Positions 23,990 to 35,090 of a stretch of DNA of 64,000 nucleotides are shown here, piece by piece. The translations under genes were made by a program, and so were the position numbers. The DNA comes from Anomaloglossus baeobatrachus. Taxonomy: Eukaryota; Chordata; Amphibia; Anura; Aromobatidae. Where the stretch lies: assembly GCF_048569485.1 (NCBI RefSeq), contig NC_134359.1:150558933-150622932 (forward strand), in the 5' to 3' direction. Each line of letters starts with the position of its first letter. The first letter of the stretch is position 1. The notes under the pieces are model-generated. The model did no database searches. It was not told where the DNA came from and worked only from the letters and a program-made list of their open reading frames with translations.

Positions 23990-25620
23990 CAGCCTTTGCC
24001 TCCCCCCAGCCTCAGCCTGCCCCAGTCTCCGCCTCAGCCTCCCTCCAGCCTCCCTCCAGTCTCAGCCTCAGCCTCCCTCAAGTCTCAGCCTCAGCCTCCC
24101 TCCAGTCTCAGCCTCAGCCTCCCTCCAGTCTCAGCCTCAGCCTCCCTCCAGTCTCAGCCTCAGCCTCCCTCCAGCCTCCCCCCAGTCTCTGCCTCCCTCC
24201 AGCCTCCCCCCAGTCTCTGCCTCTGCCTCCCTCCAGCCTCCCCCCAGTCTCAGCCTCAGCCTCCCTCCAGTCTCAGCCTCAGCCTCCCTCCAGCCTCCCC
24301 CAGTCTCAGCCTCTGCCTCCCTCCAGCCTCCCCACAGTCTCAGCCTCTGCCTCCCTCCAGTCTCAGCCTCTGCCTCCCTCCAACCTCCCCCCAGTCTCAG
24401 CCTCTGCCTCCCTCTAGCCTCCCCCCAGTCTCTGCCTCTGCCTCCCTCCAGTCTCCCCCCAGTCTCAGCCTCTGCCTCCCTCCAGTCTCAGCCTCTGCCT
24501 CCCTCCAGTCTCTGCCTCTGCCTCCCTCCAGCCTCCCCCCAGTCTCTGCCTTTGCCTCCCTCCAGCCTCCCCCCAGTCTCAGCCTCTGCCTCCCTCCAGC
24601 CTCCCCCCAGTCTCTGCCTCTGCCTCCCTCCAGCCTCCCCCCAGTCTCAGCCTCTGCCTCTCTCCAGCCTCCCCCCAGTCTCAGCCTCTGCCTCCCTCCA
24701 GCCTCCCCCCAGTCTCTGCCTCTGCCTCCCTCCAGCCTCCCCCCAGTCTCTGCCTCTGCCTCCCTCCAGCCTCCCCCAGTCTCAGCCTCTGCCTCCCTCC
24801 AGCCTCCCCACAGTCTCAGCCTCTGCCTCCCTCCAGTCTCCCCCCCCCAGTCTCAGCCTCTGCCTCCCTCCAGTCTCAGCCTCTGCCTCCCTCCAGTCTC
24901 TGCCTCTGCCTCCCTCCAGCCTCCCCTCCAGTCTCTGCCTCTGCCTCCCTCCAGCCTCCCCCCAGTCTCAGCCTCTGCCTCCCTCCAGCCTCCCGCCAGT
25001 CTCTGCCTCCCTCCAGCCTCCCCCCAGTCTCTGCCTCTGCCTCCCTCCAGCCTCCCCACAGTCTCAGCCTCTGCCTCCCTCCAGTCTCCCCCCAGTCTCA
25101 GCCTCTGCCTCCCTCCAGCCTCCCCCCAGTCTCTGCCTCTGCCTCCCTCCAGCCTCCCCCCAGTCTCAGCCTCTGCCTCTCTCCAGCCTCCCCCCAGTTT
25201 CAGCCTCTGCCTCCCTCCAGCCTCCCCCCAGTCTCTGCCTCCCTCCAGCCTCCCCCCAGTCTCTGCCTCTGCCTCCATCCAGCCTCCCCCAGTCTTAGCC
25301 TCTGCCTCCCTCCAGCCTCCCCACAGTCTCAGCCTCTGCCTCCCTCCAGCCTCCCCCCAGTCTCAGCCTCTGCCTCTCTCCAGTCTCAGCCTCTGCCTCC
25401 CTCCAGCCTCCCCCCAGTCTCAGCCACTGCCTCCCTCCAGTCTCAGCCTCTGCCTCCCTCCAGCCTCCCCCCAGTCTCAGCCTCTGCCTTCCTCCAGCCT
25501 CCCCCCAGTCTTAGCCTCTGCCTCCCTCCAGCCTCCCCCCAGTCTCAGCCTCTGCCTCCCTCCAGCCTCCCCCCAGTCTCAGCCTCTGCCTCCCTCCAGT
25601 ATCTGCCTTTGCCGCCTCCC
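23990..25620. repeat. Pyrimidine-rich 23/34-bp satellite
   Basis: Alternating units of about 23 bp (cctccctccagtctcagcct plus cag) and about 34 bp (the same with an added cctcccccc block). The plus strand is almost free of purine runs, giving a strong strand asymmetry. Neither length is a multiple of three, yet all forward frames lack stops, producing a 592-codon frame of Ser/Pro/Leu with no gene-like features. Confidence 0.95.
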
Positions 25621-25912
25621 CCCCCCCCCGCATGCGCAGATCTCCGGTCTGCATTAGAGACACTCCCACGCTCCTTATGAATCCACTTACCTGCTCCAGT
25701 GCCCGCCGCCATCTTCCTGGCTCACGTGAGTATCCTCTTCTGACACCGGCTTCCATCACGTCCTCCGCGGCGTCCTGCTGTGAGCTCTGCATGTAACGTC
25801 CACACAGCAGTGGACGCAGCACAGAGGAAGGAGCTGATTGGCGCGCGCCTGTGACCCCGGAAGTGCAGGCGCCGGCAGTTCCGGGGTCAATCAGCACCCT
25901 GTGCTCGGCGGC

Positions 25913-25978
25913 CACAAAAAAAAAATGTAAAAAAAAAAAAAAAAAAAAAAAATAAATTTTTTTTTTTTTTTTTTTTTG
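25913..25978. repeat. A-tract/T-tract palindrome
   Basis: Two A runs (about 10 and 24) meet a T run of about 23, forming a near-perfect A/T hairpin inside the hAT element, close to its right end. Confidence 0.9.
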
Positions 25979-26370
25979 CTGCCAGAAGGTGCCGCCCCTC
26001 ACAATCTGCCGCCCTAGGCACCGGACCACGGGTGCCTAATGGTAAATACGGCCCTGGCTGTGTAGTCGAGGAAAGCCGGTGGCATTTCACAAAGTAATGC
26101 AATATCAATAAATTACTAATCATACCTCTGGGAACCACGGGGGAACACTATTCTCCTTAAGGAGACTTTGCAAGCCAGTCTGGCTGCCAGGTAAGGGGAC
26201 TTATAGCTGCAATGCCCCTCTGGGAAATATTGAAATTGTCTCTCCAGTAAAGGAGACAAACTCTAGCACAGCGCCACCTATTGGAAGTAGCGATCCTAAA
26301 AGTCACAAGTGGATTTTCAACAATCCTTTGCAATATGACTCAGGATATATAAGCCAGATCAGAATCCCAA

Positions 26371-26416
26371 TTTGCAGACACGGTGTTTCGGGGTGCTTGC
26401 CCCTCGTCAGTGCAAA
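26371..26416 (-). ncRNA. Hammerhead ribozyme, copy 1
   Basis: Minus strand order: stem I TTTGCA, core CTGACGA, stem II GGGG-CAAGCA-CCCC, GAA, stem III ACA-CCG-TGT, cleavage base C, stem I return TGCAAA. All three helices pair perfectly and every conserved core base is present. Predicted cleavage lies between 26377 and 26376. The three-base-pair stem III matches the minimal type I hammerheads of Penelope-like elements and animal retrozymes. Confidence 0.9.
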
Positions 26417-26696
26417 GTATGGGGGTGTCTGATCTGGCTCATGAGAAAGCTATGTGGGGACCACGGGGGAACACTATTCTCCTTAAGGAGACTTTGCAAG
26501 CCAGTCTGGCTGCCAGGTAAGGGGACTTATAGCTGCAATGCCCCTCTGGGAAATATTGAAATTGTCTCTCCAGTAAAGGAGACAAACTCTAGCACAGCGC
26601 CACCTATTGGAAGTAGCGATCCTAAAAGTCACAAGTGGATTTTCAACAATCCTTTGCAATATGACTCAGGATATATAAGCCAGATCAGAATCCCAA

Positions 26697-26742
26697 TTTG
26701 CAGACACGGTGTTTCGGGGTGCTTGCCCCTCGTCAGTGCAAA
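26697..26742 (-). ncRNA. Hammerhead ribozyme, copy 2
   Basis: Identical to copy 1 and exactly 326 bp away, with predicted cleavage between 26703 and 26702. Cutting at both would release a 326-nt RNA (26377-26702). Confidence 0.9.
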
Positions 26743-26938
26743 GTATGGGGGTGTCTGATCTGGCTCATGAGAAAGCTATGTGGGGACCACGGGGGAACAC
26801 TATTCTCCTTAATAGGACCCAACAGAGATTAAAGATTGAAAAAAACATGCACTTTATACAGGGGACTTACAGTCCAAAGCTGTTCCAAATTTGATGCTCT
26901 GATATATGTTCCCGCTTTGGGCTTAGGAATCTGAGTAA

Positions 26939-27573
26939 GGCCCCTTTCACACGTCAGTGATTCTGGTACGTTTGTGCTTTTTTTAAAACGTACCAGAATC
27001 ACTGACATACGCAGACCCATTATAATCAATGGGTCTGCTCACACATCAGTGATTTTTCACTGAACGTGTCTCCGTGCGGCGTACCCGCGTGTCCGTGATT
27101 GCCGCACGGAGACATGTCCATTTTTTTCTGGCATCACTGATGTCCCACGGACCACGCAGTGATGTGATCCGTGAAACATGTGCCAGAAAAAAACGTGCAT
27201 ATAAAATAAAAATCATTTTTACTCACCCGGCTCCTACGACGCTCTCTGCAGCCTGCTCTGCCTGCTGCTTCTGAGCCGGCTCATTACTGTCGTGCATATT
27301 CATGAATGCACGACACAGCCGACCCGGAAGCAGCTGCTGTGGGGGTCAGCGCCGGCCGGATGCTGCACCGCAAGAGCGTTCAGCACCATGGAGAGCGGGA
27401 GCGAGCACAGGTAAGTTGATCGCTAAGTGCAATCACGGACCACGGAGAACGGAGCCCGGATTGCACTTAGACAACCCACATGTACCGTGAATCACGGCAC
27501 ATGGAGGGACATAGGCGTGTTTTACACGTCAGTGAAGAACGTCTGTGTTTTTCACTGATGTGTGAAACGGGCC
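26939..27573. mobile_element. PIF/Harbinger-type MITE, 635 bp
   Basis: Ends GGCCCCTTTCACACGTCAGT and, reverse-complemented, GGCCCGTTTCACACATCAGT, flanked by TAA (26936-26938 and 27574-27576). No coding capacity. Confidence 0.85.
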
Positions 27574-27763
27574 TAAAGCTAATTTAGTCCTCCTTGGACT
27601 CCAGACAAAGCTATGATTTTCATGGCAGTGTGGAGCTTTAATTCAGCACAGGAGTACAGTATACAACTGGGTTGGGTTTTCAGTCATCACTACATCAAAA
27701 ATGCTTCTACCAGTTATTTAAAATGGTCAAATAACTTAGCATTCAGATACACTCAATGATTTA

Positions 27764-28387
27764 AGGTACCGTCACACTAAGCGACGCTCCAGCGATCCCA
27801 CCAGCGATCTGACCTGACAGGGATCGCTGGAGCGTCGCTACATGGTCGCTGGTGAGCTGTCAATCAGGCAGATCTCCACAGAGATCAGAGATCAGCCACC
27901 AGCCACCAGCGACCCGTGTAACGACGCTGTGCTTGGTAACCATAGTACACATCGGGTTACTAAGCAAAGCGTTTTGCTTATAGTTACCCCTTGTGTATCT
28001 TGGCTACGTGTGCAGGAAGCCGGCTTCTAGAAGCTGCGGATGCTGGTAACCAAGGTAAATATCGGGTAACCAAGGAAAGCCTTTGCTTGGTTACCCGATG
28101 TGGTGTACCTTGGTTACCAGCGTCCGCAGAAGCCGGCTCCATGCTCCCTGCACATTCAGATCGTTGCTCTCTCGCTGTCAAACACAGCGATGTGTTCTTC
28201 ACAGCGGGAGAGCAATGACCAAAAAATGGTCCAGGACATTCAGCAACGACCGGCGACCTCACAGCAGGGGACAGGTTGTTGCTGGATGTCACACACAACG
28301 ACATCGCTAGCAAGATCGCTGTTGCGTCACAAAAAACGTGACTCAGCAGCGATGTTACTAGCGATGTCGCTTAGTGAGACGTGACCT
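27764..28387. mobile_element. PIF/Harbinger-type MITE, 624 bp
   Basis: Same subfamily as 15468-16339. It starts AGGTACCGTCACACTAAGCG, has a matching inverted right end, and is flanked by TTA (27761-27763 and 28388-28390). It ends about 150 bp downstream of exon 2 on the MSTN strand. Confidence 0.88.
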
Positions 28388-28537
28388 TTAGACTTCCTTT
28401 ATCGGTCAGATCACCTTCACAAGATCCTATGAATTGGGCGTGCATTCTTGTGCTTTATTTACCCCTGTGTATTTTAGAATTATAATATGGTATATTTTGG
28501 ATACCATAAGTGATATTTTCCTTTTTCTATAACCTAC

Positions 28538-28905
28538 CAGTCCATCTTCACTTGAACCACGATGGCCAACTGGAATATCTCTTCCGTTTTCGTCAGTAGC
28601 TTTGATTTCAATGCCAATATTGGATTCAAGTTGTTTAAGCCAATTTTGCAGAGCATTTTTCACATCAATGTTTTTCCACATCCCAGGCCCAGGATTTATT
28701 TCAAGCTTTAGTGGCCTGATTCCAGTAGAGCGTAAATTATCATTGAAATATCTCGGTAATCTGAAGATTTGTACAAAAACTGTAGTGCGCTTTTGAATAG
28801 GTTTCAAATAAATCCATAGTTGAGCCTTTGCGATTTTATTGTATTGCATTATAGAGCTGAACTTGAAGTAACAGCATTTTTGCTTTTCATGTGTTGAAAC
28901 ATCAT
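28538..28905 (-). CDS. mstn: Myostatin exon 2 (propeptide)
   Basis: Middle coding exon of myostatin, encoding the C-terminal part of the latency propeptide, which folds over and inhibits the mature dimer (known of the family). It starts after acceptor 'tttgttttacag', entering in phase 1 (first codon completed by AT), and ends at donor GTAGGT in phase 0. Its length is 368 bp against 374 in mammals, so it is two codons shorter with the same phase. Recognisable blocks are [65 protein letters not shown] and SSEDGL. It is more diverged than exon 3, as propeptides usually are. The exon is followed on the minus strand by intron 2. Confidence 0.94.
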
Positions 28906-29822
28906 CTGTAAAACAAACGATTAACAAACATCAAAAATACATTGATTCTAAAATAACTGCATATAGTAATTGCTAGTAATATATCGAATCTACAATGTAT
29001 TTATTACAAGTTTATATATGCTTTTTTTCTAATATTTTGTATTTTTAATGTACACTGAAGGATCAATTTTAATTTTCATCTTGCTAGTATCTATTCAAGA
29101 TTAACTTATATTTTCCCCATGTAAATTAATAACAGCTATATTTGCCTCCAGCGTGGACGCTGTTCCAGTGATGTGAGTGCATGGTCTTCTTGGGCTCCTG
29201 TGACATGTCACTCAAGCCCTGCAGGCAGTCAACAACTGCTCTCACTTCTACCAGATGTTAGTTTTATCTGATTGATTTGCTGCAGGGCTGATTAACTACA
29301 GGGCTTGTGTGACATAAAAATGCCACACAAACCCCAGGAGATGAGGCAATGACACTAGTAAATGCTGCAGTCTAGTAGTAGTTGGTTTCCTAAGCAAAAA
29401 GCCCAGTGCATGTAAGCTCTTTGATATAGCATCTGTAAACGCTACTCTGAAGTGACTCAGATAATTGGATCCAGTCAATTTCAATGTCGCTGCACTCCTC
29501 CAATGCTGAAGATACTTGCTTGAAGCATTGGGGAGTGCACTGTTGGGGCCAATGGCACAACCATGCTGCAAGTCAGAATTGTCAATAGAGCAGGAGTGTA
29601 CTGTCCTCTGATAAACAGGAAGTCTGGAAGCAGGGAAAAGATGTGTTCTTGAAATGTTGAGAAATGCCCTTTAATTTGAAAATAATATCTAATTTGCAGG
29701 CAGGATGTTATAGAGCAAGAGGACCTGATTGGATTGATATAGATATAATGGGAAAAGTGTCAGTCTAACCTATATTTGATGTATTTAAATCCCTGATGTT
29801 TGTATATATATGATTGCAGTGG
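28906..29822 (-). other. mstn: Start of MSTN intron 1, before the LTR fossil
   Basis: Intron sequence upstream of exon 2 with no gene that I can see. 29130-29650 looks moderately repetitive but unclassified. No exon 1 (signal peptide plus N-terminal propeptide with the CNAC-type cysteines) appears here or anywhere else to the right, so intron 1 is at least 35 kb. Confidence 0.7.
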
Positions 29823-29827
29823 GCGGT

Positions 29828-30391
29828 TGTGAGGAAGTAGAAAGTGTTTTTTTTATGTTTGTAATCCTGGTATTGGTACATGACTTTTCCTAATCTGACG
29901 CTTCTGTGTGAATGTGTGCAGATGCTTTTACTTCTTACTTTTCTTATTGGGCTGGCCACCTGATATACTGTTCTCTTCTTGCTATGTGCTGCTAGTTAGG
30001 AAATGTTTCCAAATACCAAGGAAATTATGCATATCACATCTGTTTCTATATTGTAAAATCACTTACCTGCATTGTCCAGTTGCAGCAAGGTGTGTCTGTC
30101 CTGACCTTATAAGAGACGGGCCAGGAATTCTCTGGTGTTATATAGGGACTGCTGCAAAGGATTGTGGGGGTTTTCCATGTGTATAAAAGGTTGCAATTAA
30201 CAGCAATCTGGGTGGATAATGTTTTCTGTTTTGTGGAGCTGCAACAGCCTATGTACCAGACCAATGTGATATACATATGGATATGCCTGATAATATTTTT
30301 CTTTTGCTGGAAGACCGATTCTTCTTTTATAATAAACGCCTTTGGAAAAAATATTTGTATCTAACGAACTCTTAAAATCCCATGCTTCACA
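29828..30391 (+). repeat. Left LTR of the Gmr1-type fossil
   Basis: A 564-bp LTR starting TGTGAGGAAGTAG and ending ATGCTTCACA, with an 'aataaa'-like word near its 3' end. It matches the split right LTR at 59120-63428. Confidence 0.9.
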
Positions 30392-30398
30392 TATGGTG

Positions 30399-31090
30399 GG
30401 AGCAGTGGGATTACCTAAGCATATCCTGAGTGATCAAGGTACTAACTTTACCTCTTCTTTCATGTCAGAAGTTTATCAACTTCTTGGTATACAGCCCCTC
30501 AAAACTACTCCTTATCATTCCCAAACAGATGGGTTGACTGAAAGGTATAATCAAACCTTGAAGAATATGCTTAGGAAATTTGCACACAATGATCAAAAAC
30601 AGTGGGACAAATGGCTGCCATTTTTGTTATTTGCCTATCGTGAAGTCCCACAAGAATCAACAGGGTTTAGCCCATTTGAATTGTTATATGGGAGACGTCC
30701 CAGAGGACTCTTGGATATTATCAGAGAAGTATGGGAAGGTACAACTGGTCATCAGAAAAATGTGGTTGAACATGTGTTACAAATGAGAGCGAAACTAATG
30801 CAACTGACTAAGGTAGCTCATGATAATGTTCATAGAGCCAAATGCTATAAAAAGAAATGGTATGATCAGCATGCCAGAAATCAGAAATAAATCCATTCAA
30901 GAAGGGGATAAGGTCCTCCTCTTACTTCCTAGCAGTGAAAATAAATTGATGGCGAAGTGGCATGGGCCCTATAGGGTTGTTAGACAAACTGGACCTGTAA
31001 ACTTTGAAATTGAAACGCCAGATAAAAAAACAAGAAGTAAGGTCTATCATATTAATTTATTGAAACGGTGGCTTGAACCAAAGGGTAGTG
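30399..31090 (+). mobile_element. Integrase part of the Gmr1-type fossil
   Basis: Retroviral-type integrase core ('LSDQGTNFTS', 'YHSQTDGLTERYN', 'FELLYGRRPRG') followed by a C-terminal DNA-binding region ('LMAKWHGPYRVV', 'VYHINLLKRW'). It is typical of Ty3/Gypsy elements. This is a fossil fragment, ended by the 31095 insertion. Confidence 0.9.
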
Positions 31091-31094
31091 CAGA

Positions 31095-32169
31095 TGTGAA
31101 GCCCAGTCGTCCCAGGGACATCAACCCACCTTCAGGGACGCGCACAGGGTCTTCTTTGGTATATTTGGCAACAGGTAAGTTAGTTCTTATTATCGTGACG
31201 CCATTCACGGTTTGCGGTCAGGGATATGGGTGACCGCCACTGCAGTTTTAACGAGAGTCTGGGGTTGATGGAGTCTGCAGTCGGATGGTGTGGCCTCCCG
31301 TGAATGAGGCTGGCTCCAGGGGCTCGGGTGTGTAGAACAACAGGTCCCAGAATAACTCAATCTCAGTCCAAAATGTCTTTCAACTGCTCTTTACTCACTT
31401 TTGTTGTTTCTGTGAGGTAAACCGGGCGATGCTGAGATAAACCAGGTGAGAACCAGGAGCTCCTTCAGGCTGGTCTAAGGGTAACCGTTAACTCGCCTTC
31501 CTTGCACTCCTTGTTTTGGATAACCCCTGACTTGAAGTACCGTGGGGTTCATCCAGGGAAGTCGCTACTGCCTTTTCTCCCCTTTTTGGACCGTTTGCTG
31601 GCAGCGTGGACCAAGTGGGATGGCTCCAGGCTCGATCCCCTTATGGGCTCCCTCATTGCTGCTGAGGCTCGGACTCTAGATGGTTGGTGAGGGACTTGTA
31701 GTTCCCCTCACCGACAGGTTTAGCAGATCAATAAATGGACATCTACTCAAGGGACCTGTACCCCGTGCGTGCCTAGTCACCAGGAGTCCCCGTACTCGAC
31801 TGACTCTCTCTATCTTTCTGACTGACTGGCAACCGTTCTCCCCCACTAACGGCTACTCCATGTGCAGGGTCTGACTAGTGTGAGCGCACGTCTCCTAGCA
31901 ACCGCTGCTCACCACTACCAGACTGGCTCGCTCCACTCCTTTCCTTTCAGCCTCTGCATCTTTAGCTCCCAGCCCCTCCACCCCTTGATGAGATGTGGAG
32001 GCAAGCCCCCTCTTGAGTCTACCCAAGGGTCCCCTCTCAAGGTGTGGGAGACCTGGTTGCTATGTGTATGTGCAAACACACCCTATTTCAGCCAATAGGA
32101 TTACCTGGAAGTGCTGCCCCAGCATGGGTGCAATACTCAGTGGTGCCTGACCAGGTCAGGGGTGCCACA
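31095..32169 (-). repeat. LTR of the older cold-shock family (left)
   Basis: A 1,075-bp terminal repeat running TGTGAAGCCC to GGTGCCACA on the plus strand. It matches the right copy at 46148-55681 across its unsplit portions, with a few percent difference by eye. Confidence 0.85.
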
Positions 32170-32728
32170 TTCCCCCTTGGTTATCAACAGCATGTCCTCG
32201 GGCTGCAAAGACAAAAGAATAAATACAAATTTTCCCACACAGGGGGCACGTTTACATTTAAAACACACCAGGTATCATACCATCACCACCCACCACCCAC
32301 GAGTCTTTAACCCAAAACCCGTATACGGAGTGATCACCAGTCCTTTTGGTGACCTGGTCTTGGCCTGGTACGCCGCAGACCATTCCGGCGACAGTTCTTT
32401 TTGTCCTGGTGGCGTAGGGTAGGCCCCATAAACAGGCGTACCGGCTTCATCTTTGTTGGAGAGCAGGCCCCATAAACAGGCGTGCTCCCTGGTGGTGCAG
32501 AGCCATGCCCCTCAACAGGCAGACTCTGAGGTTGGTACCTCTGGGGTAACATTTTTACACTGCGAGAGTTTGTGGCTATAGCCAGTTCATAGCCTATGGT
32601 CCATACATAAAGTGCACGTAACCAGGTGCTTAAGAATATTTAAAAAGTTCACGCAAAAGTCCTTATGGGCACATATTGTTGAACGTTACTTAACTGTCAT
32701 AAAAACATTTTTAAACTATACTTTTTAA
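32170..32728 (-). other. Internal 3' non-coding part of the older family
   Basis: Begins with the polypurine tract (read on the minus strand) and resembles the matching zone of the younger family at 47826-48470, including 'ggtccctttggtggc'-like wording. It holds no gene. Confidence 0.6.
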
Positions 32729-33015
32729 CCTTCGTCTGGCTAAGTAGGTACAATTGTAACTATTCTGTTTTAAAATTGCAATAACTTTTTTTCGAAAAGC
32801 CGTAGAGGGCTGAAATTTCGTGACATCTCTGCAGTTTTGGTCCAGAATATATTGGCCAAATTTCAATTAAATATCTCCACCCCCTTCCGAGATAAGGGGT
32901 CGAGATATTTTTGCATCCATAGCAAGCTGCATAGGTACAAATGTACCCTCATATATTTTGAATGAAGATAATGCAAGAAAAAAAGAATAATATTTTTTTT
33001 AATGATAACGCTATT

Positions 33016-33070
33016 TTATTATTATTATTATTATTATTAATATTAATATTATTATTATTATTATTATTTT
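33016..33070. repeat. (TTA)n microsatellite
   Basis: TTA/ATT trinucleotide tract, interrupted once, inside the piggyBac 3' untranslated zone. Confidence 0.95.
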
Positions 33071-33126
33071 AAACAAGTAACACAAGTGTTCATTTACATT
33101 ATAAAAGAAAATGTAAGAAACTTTTT

Positions 33127-35090
33127 TTATTGATTTTCTTCGCAAGTAATGCATGTTGTCTTTGCTACCGAGTGTTCATCGCAAATGGGTTTCACACAAA
33201 CCACACAAGACTTTCTAGTCTTACGTTGTTTTTGCTTCAGGTCTCGGCAGACATAGCAACTACCAACAACAGGGGAGGGTCCACGACTACCGTGAGGTAT
33301 TTGAGGGCCAGCTGCTGCTTGCGATGCTACCAGAATGCATCGTCCAAGCACTATTTCTACTGCACCTCGAAGAAAATGTTTCTCATCATCATTCGGTTTG
33401 TACTACGATCTTCAATTGCAGGCATACACAGCTGATTTGCGAGATCTTTCAGGAACTTTCTTCGTTGATCCTTTGTCCTGAAGCTTGGATTGTGTTCTCT
33501 GTAGATGATGTAGGATGCTAACCCAGTGACGTCAATCATGTTGTAGAAAAATGCCAGAGGCCAACGTAATGTTCGTCGTTTCACAGTGTACTCTCCCAAC
33601 ATTTTATCCATAACATCAACTCCACCTTTTGTTTTGTTGTAGTATTTTATTATCTCTGGCTTGGCTGCTAGTGTCTCTTCAACTTCTCCAGTCATGTGCA
33701 TAGATGATAGAAGCGCGACTGATTTGTTCTTCTTTGGTACATATGAACAGACTGTTGCATCATGAATATAGGCAAAATTTGTCGAGTTTACAGGCCTTTC
33801 TTTGGCAGGCTGCATGTTGCTAGGTAGGAACCTTTTGTTTATTCTCACTGTACTAACTAGTGTCATGTTCCAGGAGTTCAATACCTTAGCTAGTTCCATG
33901 GTTGTAAAAAAGTTATCGGTGGTGATAATTCTTCCAGAGCCTTTATACGAGCTCACTAGGTCCAATACTGTTCGTTCACCAATGTTTACTTGTCGAGGAC
34001 CATCAGTTTGTTTCCCAGTGTAGAGCTGACCTTGTAATGGGTAGGCGTTTGACGAGTCACAAGCCCACAAAATCTTTATGCCATATTTAGCTGGTTTTGA
34101 AGGTATATACTGGGTAAATTTAGTATTGCCTCTAAATGGAAATAATTGCTCGTCGACAGTGATACAATTATATGGCTTGTAGGCTCTCTTCAGATTTCTG
34201 TTCAGCATTGTTCAGATGTCCCGTATTGGTGCAGCTTTATCTGTTTGCACACATTCTGCACGTGTATTTTCGTTGTCAAATCTGATAAATCTGAGTAGCA
34301 TCTTGAAGCGGTCACGAGACATGGCTGCACGTATAAGACGCAGAGCAGCAACATTCCACATTTCCTCCAGATTCTCTTTTTTGTCTCTGTGCACACCAGC
34401 AGCAATCAGTATGCCCAAAAATGCATGGAGTTCAGTTTCAGTAAATTGCTTGAATGTTTTTTGTTGTGGCCGTTCAGAAGAATCAGGAAAACGTTGTACC
34501 AGTTCGTTGTTGTAAGCATCACAAACTCTCTTGGCCTTTTGATTCGTTTCTCGTAATATGATGTCACACATCTCGGGAGTCATGATTGACTTGAATAGCT
34601 CTTTTGCTGTATACAGGTTGCTGATTGCTGCAGGGCCACCTCTTTGTCATAGGACATTATGAGATTTTGTTTGTGTATTTGGCAGTGGATCACTACACCA
34701 TTGAGTTTTATCCTTAGCAGTCCAAATGTCGCCTGCACTTTGAGGCACAGACTCATCCTCAACACTTTCGTCTGAGTCGTATTCTGTTTCCTGCTCTATG
34801 ACCATTTCTTGTTCAATGTCTGAATCTTCTTCAGTAACATCCACTTGTGGTACATAGTTTTCATCCTCAGATGCAACATATGGTTCTTCTTCATGCTCAG
34901 AATCAGATTCTTCCAGCATTCGCATTATATCGTCAGACGTAAATCTGTAAATATGAAAAAATGAAAAATAAATAATTTTCCGAAATACTACACAATACAA
35001 CATTATTGGCTTTTCACAAAATTATACTAACCTGCAAACACGTTTTCTTGGATTATGGCGGAAACTAGATCAAGCATCACTATCACTCAT
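33127..35090 (-). pseudogene. piggyBac transposase, spliced, lightly broken
   Basis: Cut-and-paste transposase of the PGBD4-like piggyBac group. A short first exon (35032-35090, start MSDSDA) joins through an 87-bp intron (donor GTTAGT, acceptor TTTACAG at 34945) to an acidic N-terminal region ('EESDSEHEEE'). The core then follows, with catalytic aspartates in 'ITVDEQLFPFRG', 'IITTDNFFTT' and 'GGVDVMDKM'. Last comes a cysteine-rich zinc-binding tail ('CYVCRDLKQKQRKTRKSCVVC', ending CITCEENQ). Damage: TGA in exon 1 (after MSDSDA), TGA near 34648 and near 34213 (consistent with CGA and TGG changes), and a frame change near 33370 before the tail. Otherwise it is intact, so it is probably recent. 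Confidence 0.9.

Larger units (their letters stand above)
21921..26056. mobile_element. hAT-type element carrying two satellites, 4.1 kb
   Basis: Ends CAGGGCTGTATTTTGCCTTC and, reverse-complemented, CAGGGCCGTATTTACCATTA, bounded by an exact 8-bp duplication GCTGTGTA (21913-21920 and 26057-26064). This identifies a hAT insertion spanning the whole interval. The subterminal 'ctgccctaggcac' is repeated in inverted form at the other end. The interior has no transposase. It holds a 30-bp satellite, a transition zone (23600-23990) of related words, a 1.6-kb pyrimidine array, a GC-rich segment (25650-25900) and an A/T palindrome. Confidence 0.9.
26130..26811 (-). repeat. 326-bp tandem dimer, retrozyme-like
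   Basis: Two units of 326 bp plus about 25 bp of a third, identical as far as I can see apart from the first few bases. Landmarks repeat at exact spacing (accacgg at 26134, 26460 and 26786). Each unit carries a complete hammerhead on the minus strand. Tandem hammerhead monomers of a few hundred bases are the known layout of animal retrozymes and of Penelope-type terminal repeats, which give small circular RNAs. There is no coding capacity. The unit lies in MSTN intron 2 with the ribozyme in the sense of MSTN transcription. Confidence 0.85.

Noticed and set aside
23879-25657. 592-codon Ser/Pro/Leu frame
   Set aside because: Generated by the C/T-rich satellite; the frame drifts among three equivalent readings and lies within a hAT element.
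28427-28537. Extension of the exon 2 frame downstream to a stop
   Set aside because: The donor GTAGGT at 28537 sits exactly where the family's exon 2 ends; the codons beyond do not resemble myostatin.
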